A DNA stretch of 64,000 bases, from positions 38,526 to 102,525 of the forward strand of contig JAFIFS010000046.1 in assembly GCA_020831895.1 (NCBI GenBank), given 5' to 3'. The notes beneath the pieces are model-generated. The model ran no database searches and was not told the DNA's origin. It was given only the letters and a program-made list of their open reading frames with translations. Shown here in pieces: positions 33,535-42,253 of the stretch. This stretch comes from Chromatiales bacterium. Lineage in GTDB: Bacteria > Pseudomonadota > Gammaproteobacteria > Steroidobacterales > GCA-2729495. Position numbers and translations under genes: made by a program. How positions within the stretch are numbered: the stretch's first letter is position 1; each line of letters starts with the position of its first letter.

Positions 33535-34383
33535 TCAGCGCGCGAAGGTCAGGGTCGCCCAGAAACTCTCCCACTCTGCGCCGGTCTCCTCCGGCGGCAG
33601 GGGCACCGCATGCACGGCCTTGATCATCCAGGGACCGGACTGGTCTATCCGCAGCTGCACCTCGCCTGCGGCGTCTGTTCTCAGGCGCTGGGGCTGACCG
33701 GGTTCCTGGCCCGCGTACGCGACCACCAGCACATCGGGCTGCGGGTTGCCAAGGTACAGGAAGCGCACGGGCATCAGCGCGCCGACAGGCAGTGCGAAAG
33801 GATCCGCCAGCGGGACGAGCTCCACGGTGTAACCCAGCGGCTGCCGCCATTCTTCCGACGCGCTGCCGGGACCGGCACTGACCAGTGACTTGGCCGAGCG
33901 CGAATAGAACTCGCGCCCGTTCCGACCGGACTCACCGCGCTGCTGGCGCAGATGCGCGATGTGCTCCAGCCCCTCTTCCTCGAGGTAGGCAAGGAACGCG
34001 GCAGGATCGAGGTCGACGAAGGACCGGGTGCTCCGGTAACCGACCACGTGGATGCCGGGCACGGATGGCGTAAACAGCCCGGCGGGGTCCGCACCTGGCA
34101 CGCAGTTGACCGGTACCCTTCCATCGGGCCCGAATACGGCGAAATCCACGATCACAGCCGGATCGCAGACCTGCGACTCGCCGATGAACTCCTCCCCCAG
34201 ACGCAGCGTAAGCGCAACAGGCGAGCCTGCCCCGGTCAGGAACGGGTCGGGCTCTATCCAGAAGTCATGGGCCGCACAAGGCGCCAGCGCGAGTGCGGCA
34301 AGCGCGGCAGCGAGGGTGCGGGCGGGGGTGCGGGTGCGGGCGGGGGCGCGGGTGCGGGCGGGGGCGCGGGCGACTGCAGACAT
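33535..34383 (-). CDS. Exported DUF4198 (NikM-like) protein
   Basis: A 282-aa secreted protein of the DUF4198 family, which is related to nickel/cobalt uptake periplasmic domains. The mature protein begins AHDFWIEPDPF after a signal peptide, and the domain carries LTLRLGEEF near the front. The signal peptide is odd: its n-region is a 20-residue run of Arg, Pro, Ala and Thr (RAPARTRAPARTRTPARTL) encoded by a tandem DNA repeat. The start at 34383 is chosen for signal-peptide length; a start at 34437 would bury it. Metal specificity is not visible. It is divergent from the FG-GAP gene across about 140 bases. Confidence 0.8.
   Translation of the reverse strand: MSAVARAPARTRAPARTRTPARTLAAALAALALAPCAAHDFWIEPDPFLTGAGSPVALTLRLGEEFIGESQVCDPAVIVDFAVFGPDGRVPVNCVPGADPAGLFTPSVPGIHVVGYRSTRSFVDLDPAAFLAYLEEEGLEHIAHLRQQRGESGRNGREFYSRSAKSLVSAGPGSASEEWRQPLGYTVELVPLADPFALPVGALMPVRFLYLGNPQPDVLVVAYAGQEPGQPQRLRTDAAGEVQLRIDQSGPWMIKAVHAVPLPPEETGAEWESFWATLTFAR
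34315..34371. repeat. GC-rich 18-bp tandem repeat in the DUF4198 signal-peptide region
   Basis: About three copies of an 18-base unit close to CGGGTGCGGGCGGGGGCG. The length is a multiple of three, so copy-number change would keep the frame and alter only the number of APARTR-like units in the n-region. Confidence 0.75.
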
Positions 34384-34523
34384 TGACCAGACTCCTGACA
34401 AGGCATGAGTTTGCGCAAACCAGGCAACCCCTGGCAAGCCGCGTTGCTCGCAGTGCGGGCAGCGCCACGACAGGCCCTGCTGGCGCTGTTGCCGGCAGTG
34501 CAGTGGGTGATAGATTTCGTGCC

Positions 34524-36137
34524 ATGAGGGGAAACCGCAGCTACCTGACTCCGCTGGCCGCCATGCTGGTGGTGGTTGTGGCCACCGGGACCGTGCTGGC
34601 TGCGGGCGAGGCCTGCGTGCGGGTGTTCAAGCGCGGCGTGCTGGCGCTGCCCTACAACGCCGCCTTCCTGGGTATCGCCACACTGGACAATCCCGACGGC
34701 TCGCGCAGTGACGCCCTGCTCTTCTCCAGCTTCTTCAACGTGGTCAAGGATGAGGCCACGGATGAAGTCGATAGATTCATCGTGCCTGACTTTGCCGGCC
34801 TCGTGCGCGGGATCGACGGCCTCGACTTGCAGGCCTTTGACCCGGAGCGGGACATGGAGGTGCTCACGGACCGGGGCCGCGAGCAGCCCCTCACGGTCTG
34901 GCCCAACAAGACCGATCGCGTACCGGACGGGGTACTGCCCTTCGAAGGCATCGTCGTTCCGGGTGGATTCCTGGCCGCCAGCGCACCGGGCCGTATCGCG
35001 ATCATCAACCTGGACGACCCTGAGCGTGGCGAGTATGTCGTCGTCGAGGCGGGGACCGCGCCCCCGGTCTGTCGGGGCGGTGAATTCAGCAACGAGCGCT
35101 GGGACTACCACAAGGTGGTCTTCCTCGACGTCGACGGGGACGGGCTTCCGGATATCGTGACGGTACGCGCCGCGTTCCAGCCTTTCATGTTTGGCTGCCC
35201 GCCCGTCGGGGAACTGGTCTGGTTCCGCAACCCCGGCGAGACGCTGGCCCCGGAAGTCCCCTGGGAAGAACGCGTGCTGGTAGGCCTGCCGCTGGAGCCG
35301 GGCGGACCTGAAATCAACCTCGACCTGGCCGACCTGAACGGCGATGGCAGCCTGGAGATCATCGCGACGCATTTCCTGACCAGCGACGCGATCAGCATTT
35401 TTGGCCCGCCCGCGGGGGGAAACTGGGCAGACGTCGATCCCGCCGCAGGCCGGCCGGCGCGCAGCCACGTGATCATGACCGGACAGGGCCGCCCGTTCGG
35501 TGTACAGGCCGTGGACCTGAACCTGGATGGCCGACTGGAGGTACTGGCCACCAACCACCAGGGCGACGGCTGCTTCGAGGTCACCGATGACGAGATACCG
35601 GGACGGGTCATCGCGCTGCAGCAGCCAGTGAGTGGCCGGCTTTTCGAGGACCCGTGGACTGTCCGTATACTGAAGGACGACATCCGGCCCAATCCCACGT
35701 ACCCGCCTCCTGCGCGCGGCCCGGGAAGGCTGGCACCAAATCGAGCGGTCGCCTTCTGGCCCGTGCGCGCCCTGGAGGGCCGGGTGCGCCCCTGGGTGGT
35801 TGTCGGTGGTGACGAGGCGCCCAAGGTCTGGGTACTGAGACCGCCCACCTGGCGCGGCTCGAACGACTGGGACTACAGCTCGGTCGCGATCTTCGACATC
35901 AACGACCACTATGGCCAGGGCACCACGCAGAGGCTGACGGATGACGGGCGCTCCGTGACCCTCTCGACCATCGGCGGCCTGGACTGGCGCTACGATCGGC
36001 CGGGCGCGCTGGGTTTCGCGGAAATATGGGCGCCGGTCTTCGAGGCCGGCGAGGTCCACGTATTCAGCTTCCGCCCGCTGGCCGGGTATCCGCGGATCAG
36101 CTGCCCCCCGGACACCGGCCTGTCCTGCGGCGATTGA
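34524..36137 (+). CDS. Secreted FG-GAP/VCBS repeat protein
   Basis: A 537-aa exported protein: signal peptide PLAAMLVVVVATGTVLAAGEA, then a predicted beta-propeller with Ca-binding FG-GAP/VCBS-type motifs: VVFLDVDGDGLPDIV, DLADLNGDGSLEII and AVDLNLDGRLEVLA. Six cysteines occur in the mature part. The end is CPPDTGLSCGD without a sorting signal. The open frame continues upstream through the 18-bp repeat, but that part is low-complexity and not protein-like, so ATG 34524 is used. The function is unknown; such proteins bind ligands or surfaces. Confidence 0.82.
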   Translation: MRGNRSYLTPLAAMLVVVVATGTVLAAGEACVRVFKRGVLALPYNAAFLGIATLDNPDGSRSDALLFSSFFNVVKDEATDEVDRFIVPDFAGLVRGIDGLDLQAFDPERDMEVLTDRGREQPLTVWPNKTDRVPDGVLPFEGIVVPGGFLAASAPGRIAIINLDDPERGEYVVVEAGTAPPVCRGGEFSNERWDYHKVVFLDVDGDGLPDIVTVRAAFQPFMFGCPPVGELVWFRNPGETLAPEVPWEERVLVGLPLEPGGPEINLDLADLNGDGSLEIIATHFLTSDAISIFGPPAGGNWADVDPAAGRPARSHVIMTGQGRPFGVQAVDLNLDGRLEVLATNHQGDGCFEVTDDEIPGRVIALQQPVSGRLFEDPWTVRILKDDIRPNPTYPPPARGPGRLAPNRAVAFWPVRALEGRVRPWVVVGGDEAPKVWVLRPPTWRGSNDWDYSSVAIFDINDHYGQGTTQRLTDDGRSVTLSTIGGLDWRYDRPGALGFAEIWAPVFEAGEVHVFSFRPLAGYPRISCPPDTGLSCGD

Positions 36138-36149
36138 GGCCCCAGGCGC

Positions 36150-36815
36150 TCAGCGCTGCCGAGAAGCCATCATCTTCATGAAGCCAGCGACGGCGGCCGC
36201 ATAATCATCGACGACAGGCTTGCAGGCGGCGTGAGCCTGGACCGCCTGCCACCAGGTCCTGAGTCGCCCGCCACTGCGCGGGTCGGGAATGGACTCGAAC
36301 ACCTCGAAGACGGTCTTCTCGAGGAACACCATGTGGGCGGCCAGCGCGCAGTCGCCCAGCGTCGGGGCCCCGCCAATACAGAACGGGCCCTCGCCCATGA
36401 AATGCTCGACGTAGCCGAATGCCTTCGCGAGTTCCGCACCCGCGGCATCGACGGCGGCCTGGTCGCGGGCAGCCGGGTTCATCTGGCGGAACAGCGGGCC
36501 CGACTGCGGGGCCAGGTACAGGTCGACTATGCGGCCCAGCAGACGTGAGCGCGCACGATCGAAGGGATCGGCCGGCAGCCCCGGCTGGCCCGGGAACGCG
36601 TCTTCCAGGTAGTCGCAGATGACCGATGACTCGGCGAGGCCGCGGCCATCGACTTCCAGGCCCGGCATCTTGCCGATCGGGTTCAGGGCCAGGTATTCGG
36701 CCGACTTGATGCCACCGCCCGGGGGTTCGGTCAGCGGCAGGTCGAGGCCCTTGATCCTGGCAAACATGACGACACGCGCCACATAGGGCGAGGCAAGGTT
36801 CCCGTAAAGCTTCAT
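36150..36815 (-). CDS. Glutathione S-transferase family protein
   Basis: A 221-aa cytosolic GST. The thioredoxin-like N-terminal domain begins MKLYGNLASPYVARVVMFA and has the glutathione-site segment NPIGKMPGLEVDGRGLAESSVICDYL, with the cis-Pro and ES pair. The helical C-terminal domain has PTLGDCALAAHMVFLEKT. The class is not clear. It follows pyrB on the same strand after 14 bases, so the two may be co-transcribed. Confidence 0.9.
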   Translation of the reverse strand: MKLYGNLASPYVARVVMFARIKGLDLPLTEPPGGGIKSAEYLALNPIGKMPGLEVDGRGLAESSVICDYLEDAFPGQPGLPADPFDRARSRLLGRIVDLYLAPQSGPLFRQMNPAARDQAAVDAAGAELAKAFGYVEHFMGEGPFCIGGAPTLGDCALAAHMVFLEKTVFEVFESIPDPRSGGRLRTWWQAVQAHAACKPVVDDYAAAVAGFMKMMASRQR

Positions 36816-36829
36816 GCTGTTCTCCTTGT

Positions 36830-37861
36830 TCAGGCCACGGTTTCGCCGGGCGCCGTGAAATCCCCAAGATCGAGGGAAAGCAACTGGTCATCGCGACGAA
36901 ATATCTTCAGAAGGATGGCCACGCGCATCCACATGCCGTTGCGCTCCTGCCGCCAGTACACGGCCCGTGGGTCATGGTCTACCGCAGGATCGATCTCCCC
37001 ACCGCGCGGCAGCGGGTGCATGATGATGGCATCAGGCTTCATCAGCGACAACTGGGCTGGCCCGATGCTGAAGCGACCAAGGTCGACACGCGCCGACTCG
37101 CCCTCGGTATCCCACTCACTCTGCATGCGCGTCACATAGATCGCGTCGAGTTCCGGCAGGGTGCTGGCCAGGTCGATCGTCTCCGTGAACGGGATACCAT
37201 GAACCCACAGGTACTCCTTGATGTCGTCTTCCATCGCGAAGCTTTCCGGCGCGATGAACACCAGGCGCACGTCGGCATAGTTGCGCATCAGGTGGCAGAG
37301 TGAGCGCACCGTACGCCCGCGCCTGAGGTCGCCCATCAGGCCGATCACCTTGCCGTCTATGCCACCCCTGCCCTCGAGGCTGCGCTCCAGCGTGTAGATA
37401 TCGAGCAGGGCCTGGGTCGGATGCTGGTCCTGTCCACTGCCGGCGTTGATGATCGGCACCGGCCTCGGGATCATATCCATCAAGCGGGCAGCCTCGGCGG
37501 CGCGGCCAGGCTCGGGCGTGCGCATCACGATGACGTCGACATAGGAACTGAAGGTCCGGATGCTGTCGGCGAAGCTTTCGCCTTTCACCTCGGAGGAGAT
37601 GGCCGGGTCCCGTATCTCGCTGGTGCGGATGCCCAGGACGTGGCAGGCATTGTTGAAGCTGAGGAAAGTACGGGTCGAGGGCTGCGTGAAGTACAGCATT
37701 GCGCGGCGGTCCGGGAGCAGCATCTGCAGCAGCCGGGCGCCCTCGGGTGACTTGGCCAGCGTGCGCACGCGGCTGGTGATCTCGCACAACTCGTCGAGCA
37801 GCTGCCGGTCGAACGTGCGCGGATCGATGACGTGAAAGAAACGGTCAGCTGGGACGCTCAT
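36830..37861 (-). CDS. pyrB: Aspartate carbamoyltransferase-like protein
   Basis: A 343-aa transcarbamoylase that joins carbamoyl phosphate and aspartate in pyrimidine synthesis. Visible sites are PSTRT at the phosphate loop, EVKGES with the 80s-loop Lys, SGQDQHPTQALLD, GDLRRGRTVRSL and MHPLPRGGEI. HPTQALLD and GDL-x-GRTVRSL point to ATCase rather than ornithine carbamoyltransferase. The phosphate loop reads STRTF, with Phe where the usual enzyme has Arg, and the protein is longer than the typical 310 aa. No pyrI or pyrC is nearby. A divergent promoter pair is shared with the ion-channel gene. It may be a second, divergent ATCase. Confidence 0.82.
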   Translation of the reverse strand: MSVPADRFFHVIDPRTFDRQLLDELCEITSRVRTLAKSPEGARLLQMLLPDRRAMLYFTQPSTRTFLSFNNACHVLGIRTSEIRDPAISSEVKGESFADSIRTFSSYVDVIVMRTPEPGRAAEAARLMDMIPRPVPIINAGSGQDQHPTQALLDIYTLERSLEGRGGIDGKVIGLMGDLRRGRTVRSLCHLMRNYADVRLVFIAPESFAMEDDIKEYLWVHGIPFTETIDLASTLPELDAIYVTRMQSEWDTEGESARVDLGRFSIGPAQLSLMKPDAIIMHPLPRGGEIDPAVDHDPRAVYWRQERNGMWMRVAILLKIFRRDDQLLSLDLGDFTAPGETVA

Positions 37862-37891
37862 CGGCGATGTCCGGGTGGTCGGCCGGGGCGC

Positions 37892-37897
37892 ATTCTA
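37892..37897 (-). promoter_or_regulatory. Extended -10 element of pyrB
   Basis: TAGAAT on the minus strand in the context GGCTGGTAGAATGCGC, an extended -10 (TGnTAnAAT), 31 bases before the pyrB ATG. It is the mirror of the element at 37921-37938. Confidence 0.55.
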
Positions 37898-37920
37898 CCA
37901 GCCCGCAGCAGCCCCCGGCA

Positions 37921-37938
37921 GGCTGCTAGAATGCGCGC
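37921..37938 (+). promoter_or_regulatory. Extended -10 element of the sodium-channel gene
   Basis: GGCTGCTAGAATGCGCGC, with TAGAAT at 37927-37932 preceded by TGC. The identical 18-mer stands before icd at 48264-48281. No clear -35, as expected for extended -10 promoters. Confidence 0.55.
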
Positions 37939-37977
37939 GCAGAGCCCTCCGCCGGCTCTGCAGGATGCCCGCTTGTG

Positions 37978-38817
37978 ATGAAAATGACAGCAGACTGTGA
38001 GCCAGGAAGGCCCGGCGGCCTGCGCGGCCGCGTGCTGGAACTGGTCGAGAACCAGGGGTTCCAGCGCTTCATCATGGCGGTGATCGTGATCAATGCCGGC
38101 CTGCTCGGGCTTGAGACGTGGCCAGCCGCCATGGAGATGTCCGGCCCGCTGATCATCGGGCTGGACCGGATAGCGCTGGGCATCTTCGTGGTCGAGATCG
38201 CGCTGCGGATCTACGCCCACCGGACCCGGTTCTTCCGCGATCCGTGGAGCCTGTTCGACTTCGTCATCGTCAGCGTCGCGCTGGCGCCGACCGGGGAGGG
38301 CTTCGCCGTGCTGCGTGCCCTTCGCATCCTGCGTGCGCTGCGCATCATTTCGGCCGTACCGCGCATGCGCTCGGTGGTCCAGGCGCTGCTGACGGCGATA
38401 CCGGGCATCGGTGCCATAGTCGCACTGTTGCTGCTGATCTTTTATGTGGCAGCTGTGATGACCACCAAGCTGTTCGGCGCCACCTTCCCCGAATGGTTCG
38501 GCTCGATTCCCCGCAGCCTGTTCAGCCTGTTCCAGGTGATGACGCTGGAGAGCTGGTCCATGGGCATCGTCCGCCCCGTGATGGACGCCTACCCACTTGC
38601 GTGGCTGTTCTTCGTTCCGTTCATCCTGGTGGTGACCTTCACCGTGCTCAACCTGTTCATCGCAGTCGTGGTCAGCGCGATGCAGTCCCAGCACGAGGCC
38701 GAACTGGCGCGGGAAAACCAGGCCGCTCACGACGAGCGGACGCTGATCCTCGAGGAGCTGCGCGCATTGCGCCGCGAGGTGGCTTCCCTGCGCAGCCCGG
38801 ACAGGCTGCGGGGCTGA
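37978..38817 (+). CDS. Voltage-gated sodium channel (BacNav/NavAb type)
   Basis: Single-domain, six-helix channel, 279 aa, that forms a tetrameric Na+ pore. S1-S3 are near residues 30-105, and S4 carries the gating arginines (LRALRILRALRIISAVPRMRS, about 113-133). The pore loop has the selectivity filter TLESWSM at about 189-195, the same as in NavAb. S6 is FVPFILVVTFTVLNLFIAVVV, and the C-terminal coiled coil is ERTLILEELRALRREVASL. Channels of this class occur in marine and alkaliphilic bacteria and help control motility and pH. The start could be GTG 37975, ATG 37978 or ATG 37984. It ends exactly where the convergent RidA gene ends, with no gap. Confidence 0.93.
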   Translation: MKMTADCEPGRPGGLRGRVLELVENQGFQRFIMAVIVINAGLLGLETWPAAMEMSGPLIIGLDRIALGIFVVEIALRIYAHRTRFFRDPWSLFDFVIVSVALAPTGEGFAVLRALRILRALRIISAVPRMRSVVQALLTAIPGIGAIVALLLLIFYVAAVMTTKLFGATFPEWFGSIPRSLFSLFQVMTLESWSMGIVRPVMDAYPLAWLFFVPFILVVTFTVLNLFIAVVVSAMQSQHEAELARENQAAHDERTLILEELRALRREVASLRSPDRLRG

Positions 38818-39273
38818 TCAGTGCCGGGGCCGCCAGGCGGCGATGCAATCCACCTCGACCCGCGCACCGCGGACCAGCTCGACGCCGCCAACTGCGCTGC
38901 GCGCCGGGAAGCTTTCGTCGAAGAACTCCCGGTAGACCTCGTTGAACGCCGGCCACTCGTCAATGTCGGCCAGGAAAATGATGCAGCGTACGAGGTCCGA
39001 GAAACCGAGCCCGTGCTGCTCGAGTATCCGGCCTATGTTGAGCATGGTCTGTCGCGTCTCGGGGCCGATCCCCCCGGGGGCGAGTTCGCGGCCCGTGGTG
39101 CCCAGCTGTCCGGAAAGATAGAGGGTGTCACCCACACGGACCGCCTCGGAGAGCGGAAAGCCGGCAGCAGCCATCCCCGGGGAGCGGTGGAACTCGACCA
39201 CGGGTTCAACCAGGCCGGAACGCGGAACGGCGATCAGCATGCCGGCTATCAGGGCCATCCACAACGTTCTCAT
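38818..39273 (-). CDS. RidA-family protein with signal peptide
   Basis: A 151-aa member of the RidA/YjgF/Rid family. The C-terminal 125 residues are the complete domain, with the conserved Arg in FPARSAVGGVEL and Glu in ARVEVDCIAA, both of which form the imine-deaminase site in RidA. Ahead of it is a probable signal peptide (RTLWMALIAGMLIAVPRSG), which is unusual because RidA acts on cytosolic enamines; the protein may be periplasmic. It lies downstream of prsT on the same strand after 48 bases. Confidence 0.85.
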   Translation of the reverse strand: MRTLWMALIAGMLIAVPRSGLVEPVVEFHRSPGMAAAGFPLSEAVRVGDTLYLSGQLGTTGRELAPGGIGPETRQTMLNIGRILEQHGLGFSDLVRCIIFLADIDEWPAFNEVYREFFDESFPARSAVGGVELVRGARVEVDCIAAWRPRH

Positions 39274-39321
39274 GCGTTCTCCCTCATGCTGTCAATGGCG
39301 GATGTCGGCCGCCACGGACCG

Positions 39322-42102
39322 TCAAAGCCCCGCCAGCAGGGCCTCGGCCTCGTCACGGTAACTGAAGGGCGCATCGCCTGAAAGCAGCCCCTGCAGCAGG
39401 TCGCGCGCCTCGGCGCGGGCACCGGTCTCCGCCAGCGCAACGGCCAAGTGATAGCGGATATCCCCCGCCTGTGGTGCACGGCTGGACGCACGGCGAAGAT
39501 GCGGAAGACCCTCCTCGGCCCGGCCGTCGAGCACCAGTATCCAGCCCAGCGTGTCGAGGATCGGAGCCTCGTCCGGGGCCAGCTCCAGCGCGCGACGCGC
39601 GTACTGTTCAGCACGTGTGCGATCGCTCTCGCGCAGCAGCCAGGCGGCGTTGTTGAGGCCGATGATATTGCCCGGGTCGATCTGCACCACCCGTTCGAAC
39701 TGTGCGGCAGCGGCAGCCTCGTCGCTCGTCGACAGGTACTCGCCCAGCAGGATCAGGCCCCGGAGGTCATCCGGGTTGGCCGCGAGCCAGCGGCGCAGCG
39801 GGCCATCTGCGCCCGGCATTTCGCCCCGGCGCCGCGCCTGGTGAATGGCGGCTGCCGTCTCGAAGTTCGCATTGCGCTCGTAGGCCTGCTCGAACTTCAG
39901 TGCAGCTCCGGCAAAGTCCTCCTGCGCCGCCAGGATGTTCGCCTCGACCAGGTAGCCTTGTGCCTGGGCCGGAAAATCCCGCTGCATCTGCCGTCCGGTG
40001 TCGAGGGCGGCCCGGAGGTCACCGAGCTGGGCCTGGACCTGGGCCAGCGAGAAGCGCGTGCCGAGCACCTGGGGACCCGCCTGCACGGCACGCTGCAAAG
40101 CATCGCGCGCGGCCTCGAGCTGGCCCGATGCCAGCTGCGCCTGGGCCAGGTTCTGCCAGCGGTCGGCCCGCTGGGGCTGGGCCTGGGCGGCACGCTGGAA
40201 CTGACTGATCGCCTCGTCAAAGCGCTGCTCCTGGACAGCCACGAGGCCCAGCAACGTGATGACGTCCGGGTTTTCCGGAGCGAGCCCGCGCGCGCGGCTC
40301 GCGATGCTGCCGACCTCGGCCATATTGCCCGCGCGCAGCTCCAGCTGCGCGAGCGAGAGCAGCGGCTGCACCTGCTCCGGCGCAGCGTCGACCGCGCGCC
40401 GGGTGAAGCGGAGCGCCTCGTCATCCACACCGTCCAGGGCGGCCAGCTGGGCCAGGCCCAGCCAGCCGCGAAATGCGCCCGGGTCGAGTTCGGTAGCCTC
40501 TCGGAAGCTGGTCAGGGCGGCCTCGCGATCCCCGGCACCCAGCTCGATCGCGCCGCGCGTGAGCCAGCCGGAGACGAAACGAGGTTCGATCTCCACGGCG
40601 CGCTGGATAGCGGCCCTCGCAGCCTCCACGTCACCGGTGGCCTGGTGGAACAGCGCCGCAGCCATGGCGCCCTGGCCGTCCTCTGCAGCCAGCTGCTCGG
40701 CACGTGCCCGGGCAGCCGCCGGATCACCATCGATGCCCTGGGCACCCAGCAGGTCGATCGCCTGCAGAACCGCGGACTCTGCATCCGCACCAAACGGTCC
40801 GTCCAGCATCGCCAGCGCATCGCTGCGCCGGTCCGCGGCAAGGTAGGCGCGGGCCAGCTGGAGCTGGATCGCGGGCTGCCCCGGCGCCGCCGCAGCCGCC
40901 TGTTCCAGGAAGGCCACGGCCTCGCCAGGCAGGCCTGCCTCGATGCTGATGACGCCTTTGAGCGCGAGAATCTGCGGGTCCTGGTCACCGCCCGGAATAT
41001 CGCGAAGCAACGACAGGGCCAGATCGGGCCGGCCCTGGCGCCTGCGGGTCTCGGCCAGCAGGCGGGCCGCCACCGGGTTGCGTGACTGCAGGCCCACGAC
41101 GACCCGGCGCAGCGCCTGCTCGGCCTGGCCGAGGTTATCGGTCGCGAGGTAGCTCGCCCCGAGCAGAAGCAGCGCCTGCTCGTTGTCCGGGGCACCCGTC
41201 AGGGACTCCTGCAGCTTGAGGATGGCCTCGCGGTACTCCTGGTCAAGGTAGTGCACCGCGCCCTCCACGAAGCTGGTCAGCGGCAGGTCGGGCACCCGCC
41301 TGCGCAGCTGGTCGCGCGTGCGCGCGAGATCCTCGGTACGGTTGAGGCTGAGCTGCACCTGCACCAGCAGCTGGTAGGCCTCCACTGTGCGCGGCGTGAC
41401 CTGCCGGCGGGATTCGATCTCGACGGCGCGCTCGAGATCGGCCAGGGCGTCAGTGACCCGGCCGGCCTGCAAGTGCAGCCGGGCCCGGAAGACCAGCGCC
41501 TCGGATGGCTGTTCATCGGCTGCGATCGCGCGGTCGATCAGCTCACGCGCCTCGGGCAGCTCGTCCGTCGCGGCCTGGATGCGGGCCAGCAGCGTAAGCG
41601 CGCGATAGTGCACGGGTGAGTCGCGCAGCACCTCGTCCAGCAGGCCCCGGGCTTCGGCAAGCCGGCCCTGGGCTGCCACGACCTCGGCCCGGGTCACGGC
41701 CCAGTCGGTGCCACGTGCCGCCTCCGGTAGCTGCTCCAGCGTCGCGTAGGCATCGGCAGCCCGCCCCAGCGCCAGCAGCGCCTGCGCCAGCGGCAGTGCG
41801 TACTGATCCGGCGAGGCACCGAGTTCACGGGCGCGGTTGAGCTGCTGCTCGGCACCGACGGGATCACCCAGGGCCAGTGACGCCCTGCCGAGCAGCGCAC
41901 GTGCCTCACGGTGCTCGGGGCTGTCTTCCGCTGACTGCTGGATGGCATTTCGCAGGCCGATGGAGGCCGTGCGGTAGTCGCCCTCCGCAATCTGCTGGTC
42001 AGCGCGAGCGATCAACGCACCGGGTTCATCGCGAGCGCAGCCGCTGATCGGCGGGATGACCATGATGGCGATGGCAAGCAGGAGCGTTGCGCGGATATTC
42101 AT
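39322..42102 (-). CDS. prsT: PEP-CTERM/XrtA system TPR lipoprotein PrsT
   Basis: A 926-aa TPR protein matching PrsT of the exosortase A (XrtA)/PEP-CTERM system in length and layout. The start at 42102 gives a lipoprotein signal (MNIRATLLLAIAIMVIPPISGC, C22), with an AGAGGA ribosome site eight bases before it. About twenty degenerate TPR units follow, for example LIARADQQIAEGDYRTASIGL near the front and the canonical NNAAWLLRESDRTRAEQYA and LDTLGWILVLDGRAEEGL near the end. PrsT is thought to assist polysaccharide secretion or protein sorting at the envelope. prsK lies upstream; the usual prsR is absent. Confidence 0.85.
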   Translation of the reverse strand: MNIRATLLLAIAIMVIPPISGCARDEPGALIARADQQIAEGDYRTASIGLRNAIQQSAEDSPEHREARALLGRASLALGDPVGAEQQLNRARELGASPDQYALPLAQALLALGRAADAYATLEQLPEAARGTDWAVTRAEVVAAQGRLAEARGLLDEVLRDSPVHYRALTLLARIQAATDELPEARELIDRAIAADEQPSEALVFRARLHLQAGRVTDALADLERAVEIESRRQVTPRTVEAYQLLVQVQLSLNRTEDLARTRDQLRRRVPDLPLTSFVEGAVHYLDQEYREAILKLQESLTGAPDNEQALLLLGASYLATDNLGQAEQALRRVVVGLQSRNPVAARLLAETRRRQGRPDLALSLLRDIPGGDQDPQILALKGVISIEAGLPGEAVAFLEQAAAAAPGQPAIQLQLARAYLAADRRSDALAMLDGPFGADAESAVLQAIDLLGAQGIDGDPAAARARAEQLAAEDGQGAMAAALFHQATGDVEAARAAIQRAVEIEPRFVSGWLTRGAIELGAGDREAALTSFREATELDPGAFRGWLGLAQLAALDGVDDEALRFTRRAVDAAPEQVQPLLSLAQLELRAGNMAEVGSIASRARGLAPENPDVITLLGLVAVQEQRFDEAISQFQRAAQAQPQRADRWQNLAQAQLASGQLEAARDALQRAVQAGPQVLGTRFSLAQVQAQLGDLRAALDTGRQMQRDFPAQAQGYLVEANILAAQEDFAGAALKFEQAYERNANFETAAAIHQARRRGEMPGADGPLRRWLAANPDDLRGLILLGEYLSTSDEAAAAAQFERVVQIDPGNIIGLNNAAWLLRESDRTRAEQYARRALELAPDEAPILDTLGWILVLDGRAEEGLPHLRRASSRAPQAGDIRYHLAVALAETGARAEARDLLQGLLSGDAPFSYRDEAEALLAGL

Positions 42103-42253
42103 CCTCGAAATCCTCTGGATCAACTACAAACAAGGGGCTGCGGCTGCCTGAAGCGTTGTTTGGGGCCTCGTGCAGTGTGCCATGGACAGCAGCAGCGTAC
42201 ATGCCGCCGGCCGAAGGGCGTGCGCAATCCTCTCGACAGGCGCATGCGTTCAC

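Noticed and set aside
34293..34523. In-frame extension of the FG-GAP gene across the tandem repeat
   Set aside because: The extra 77 residues are Arg/Gly/Cys low-complexity sequence, and a signal peptide begins only at 34524.
42124..42253. A small gene between prsK and prsT (for example a missing prsR remnant)
   Set aside because: About 130 bases with no receiver-domain residues and no good open frame; treated as intergenic.
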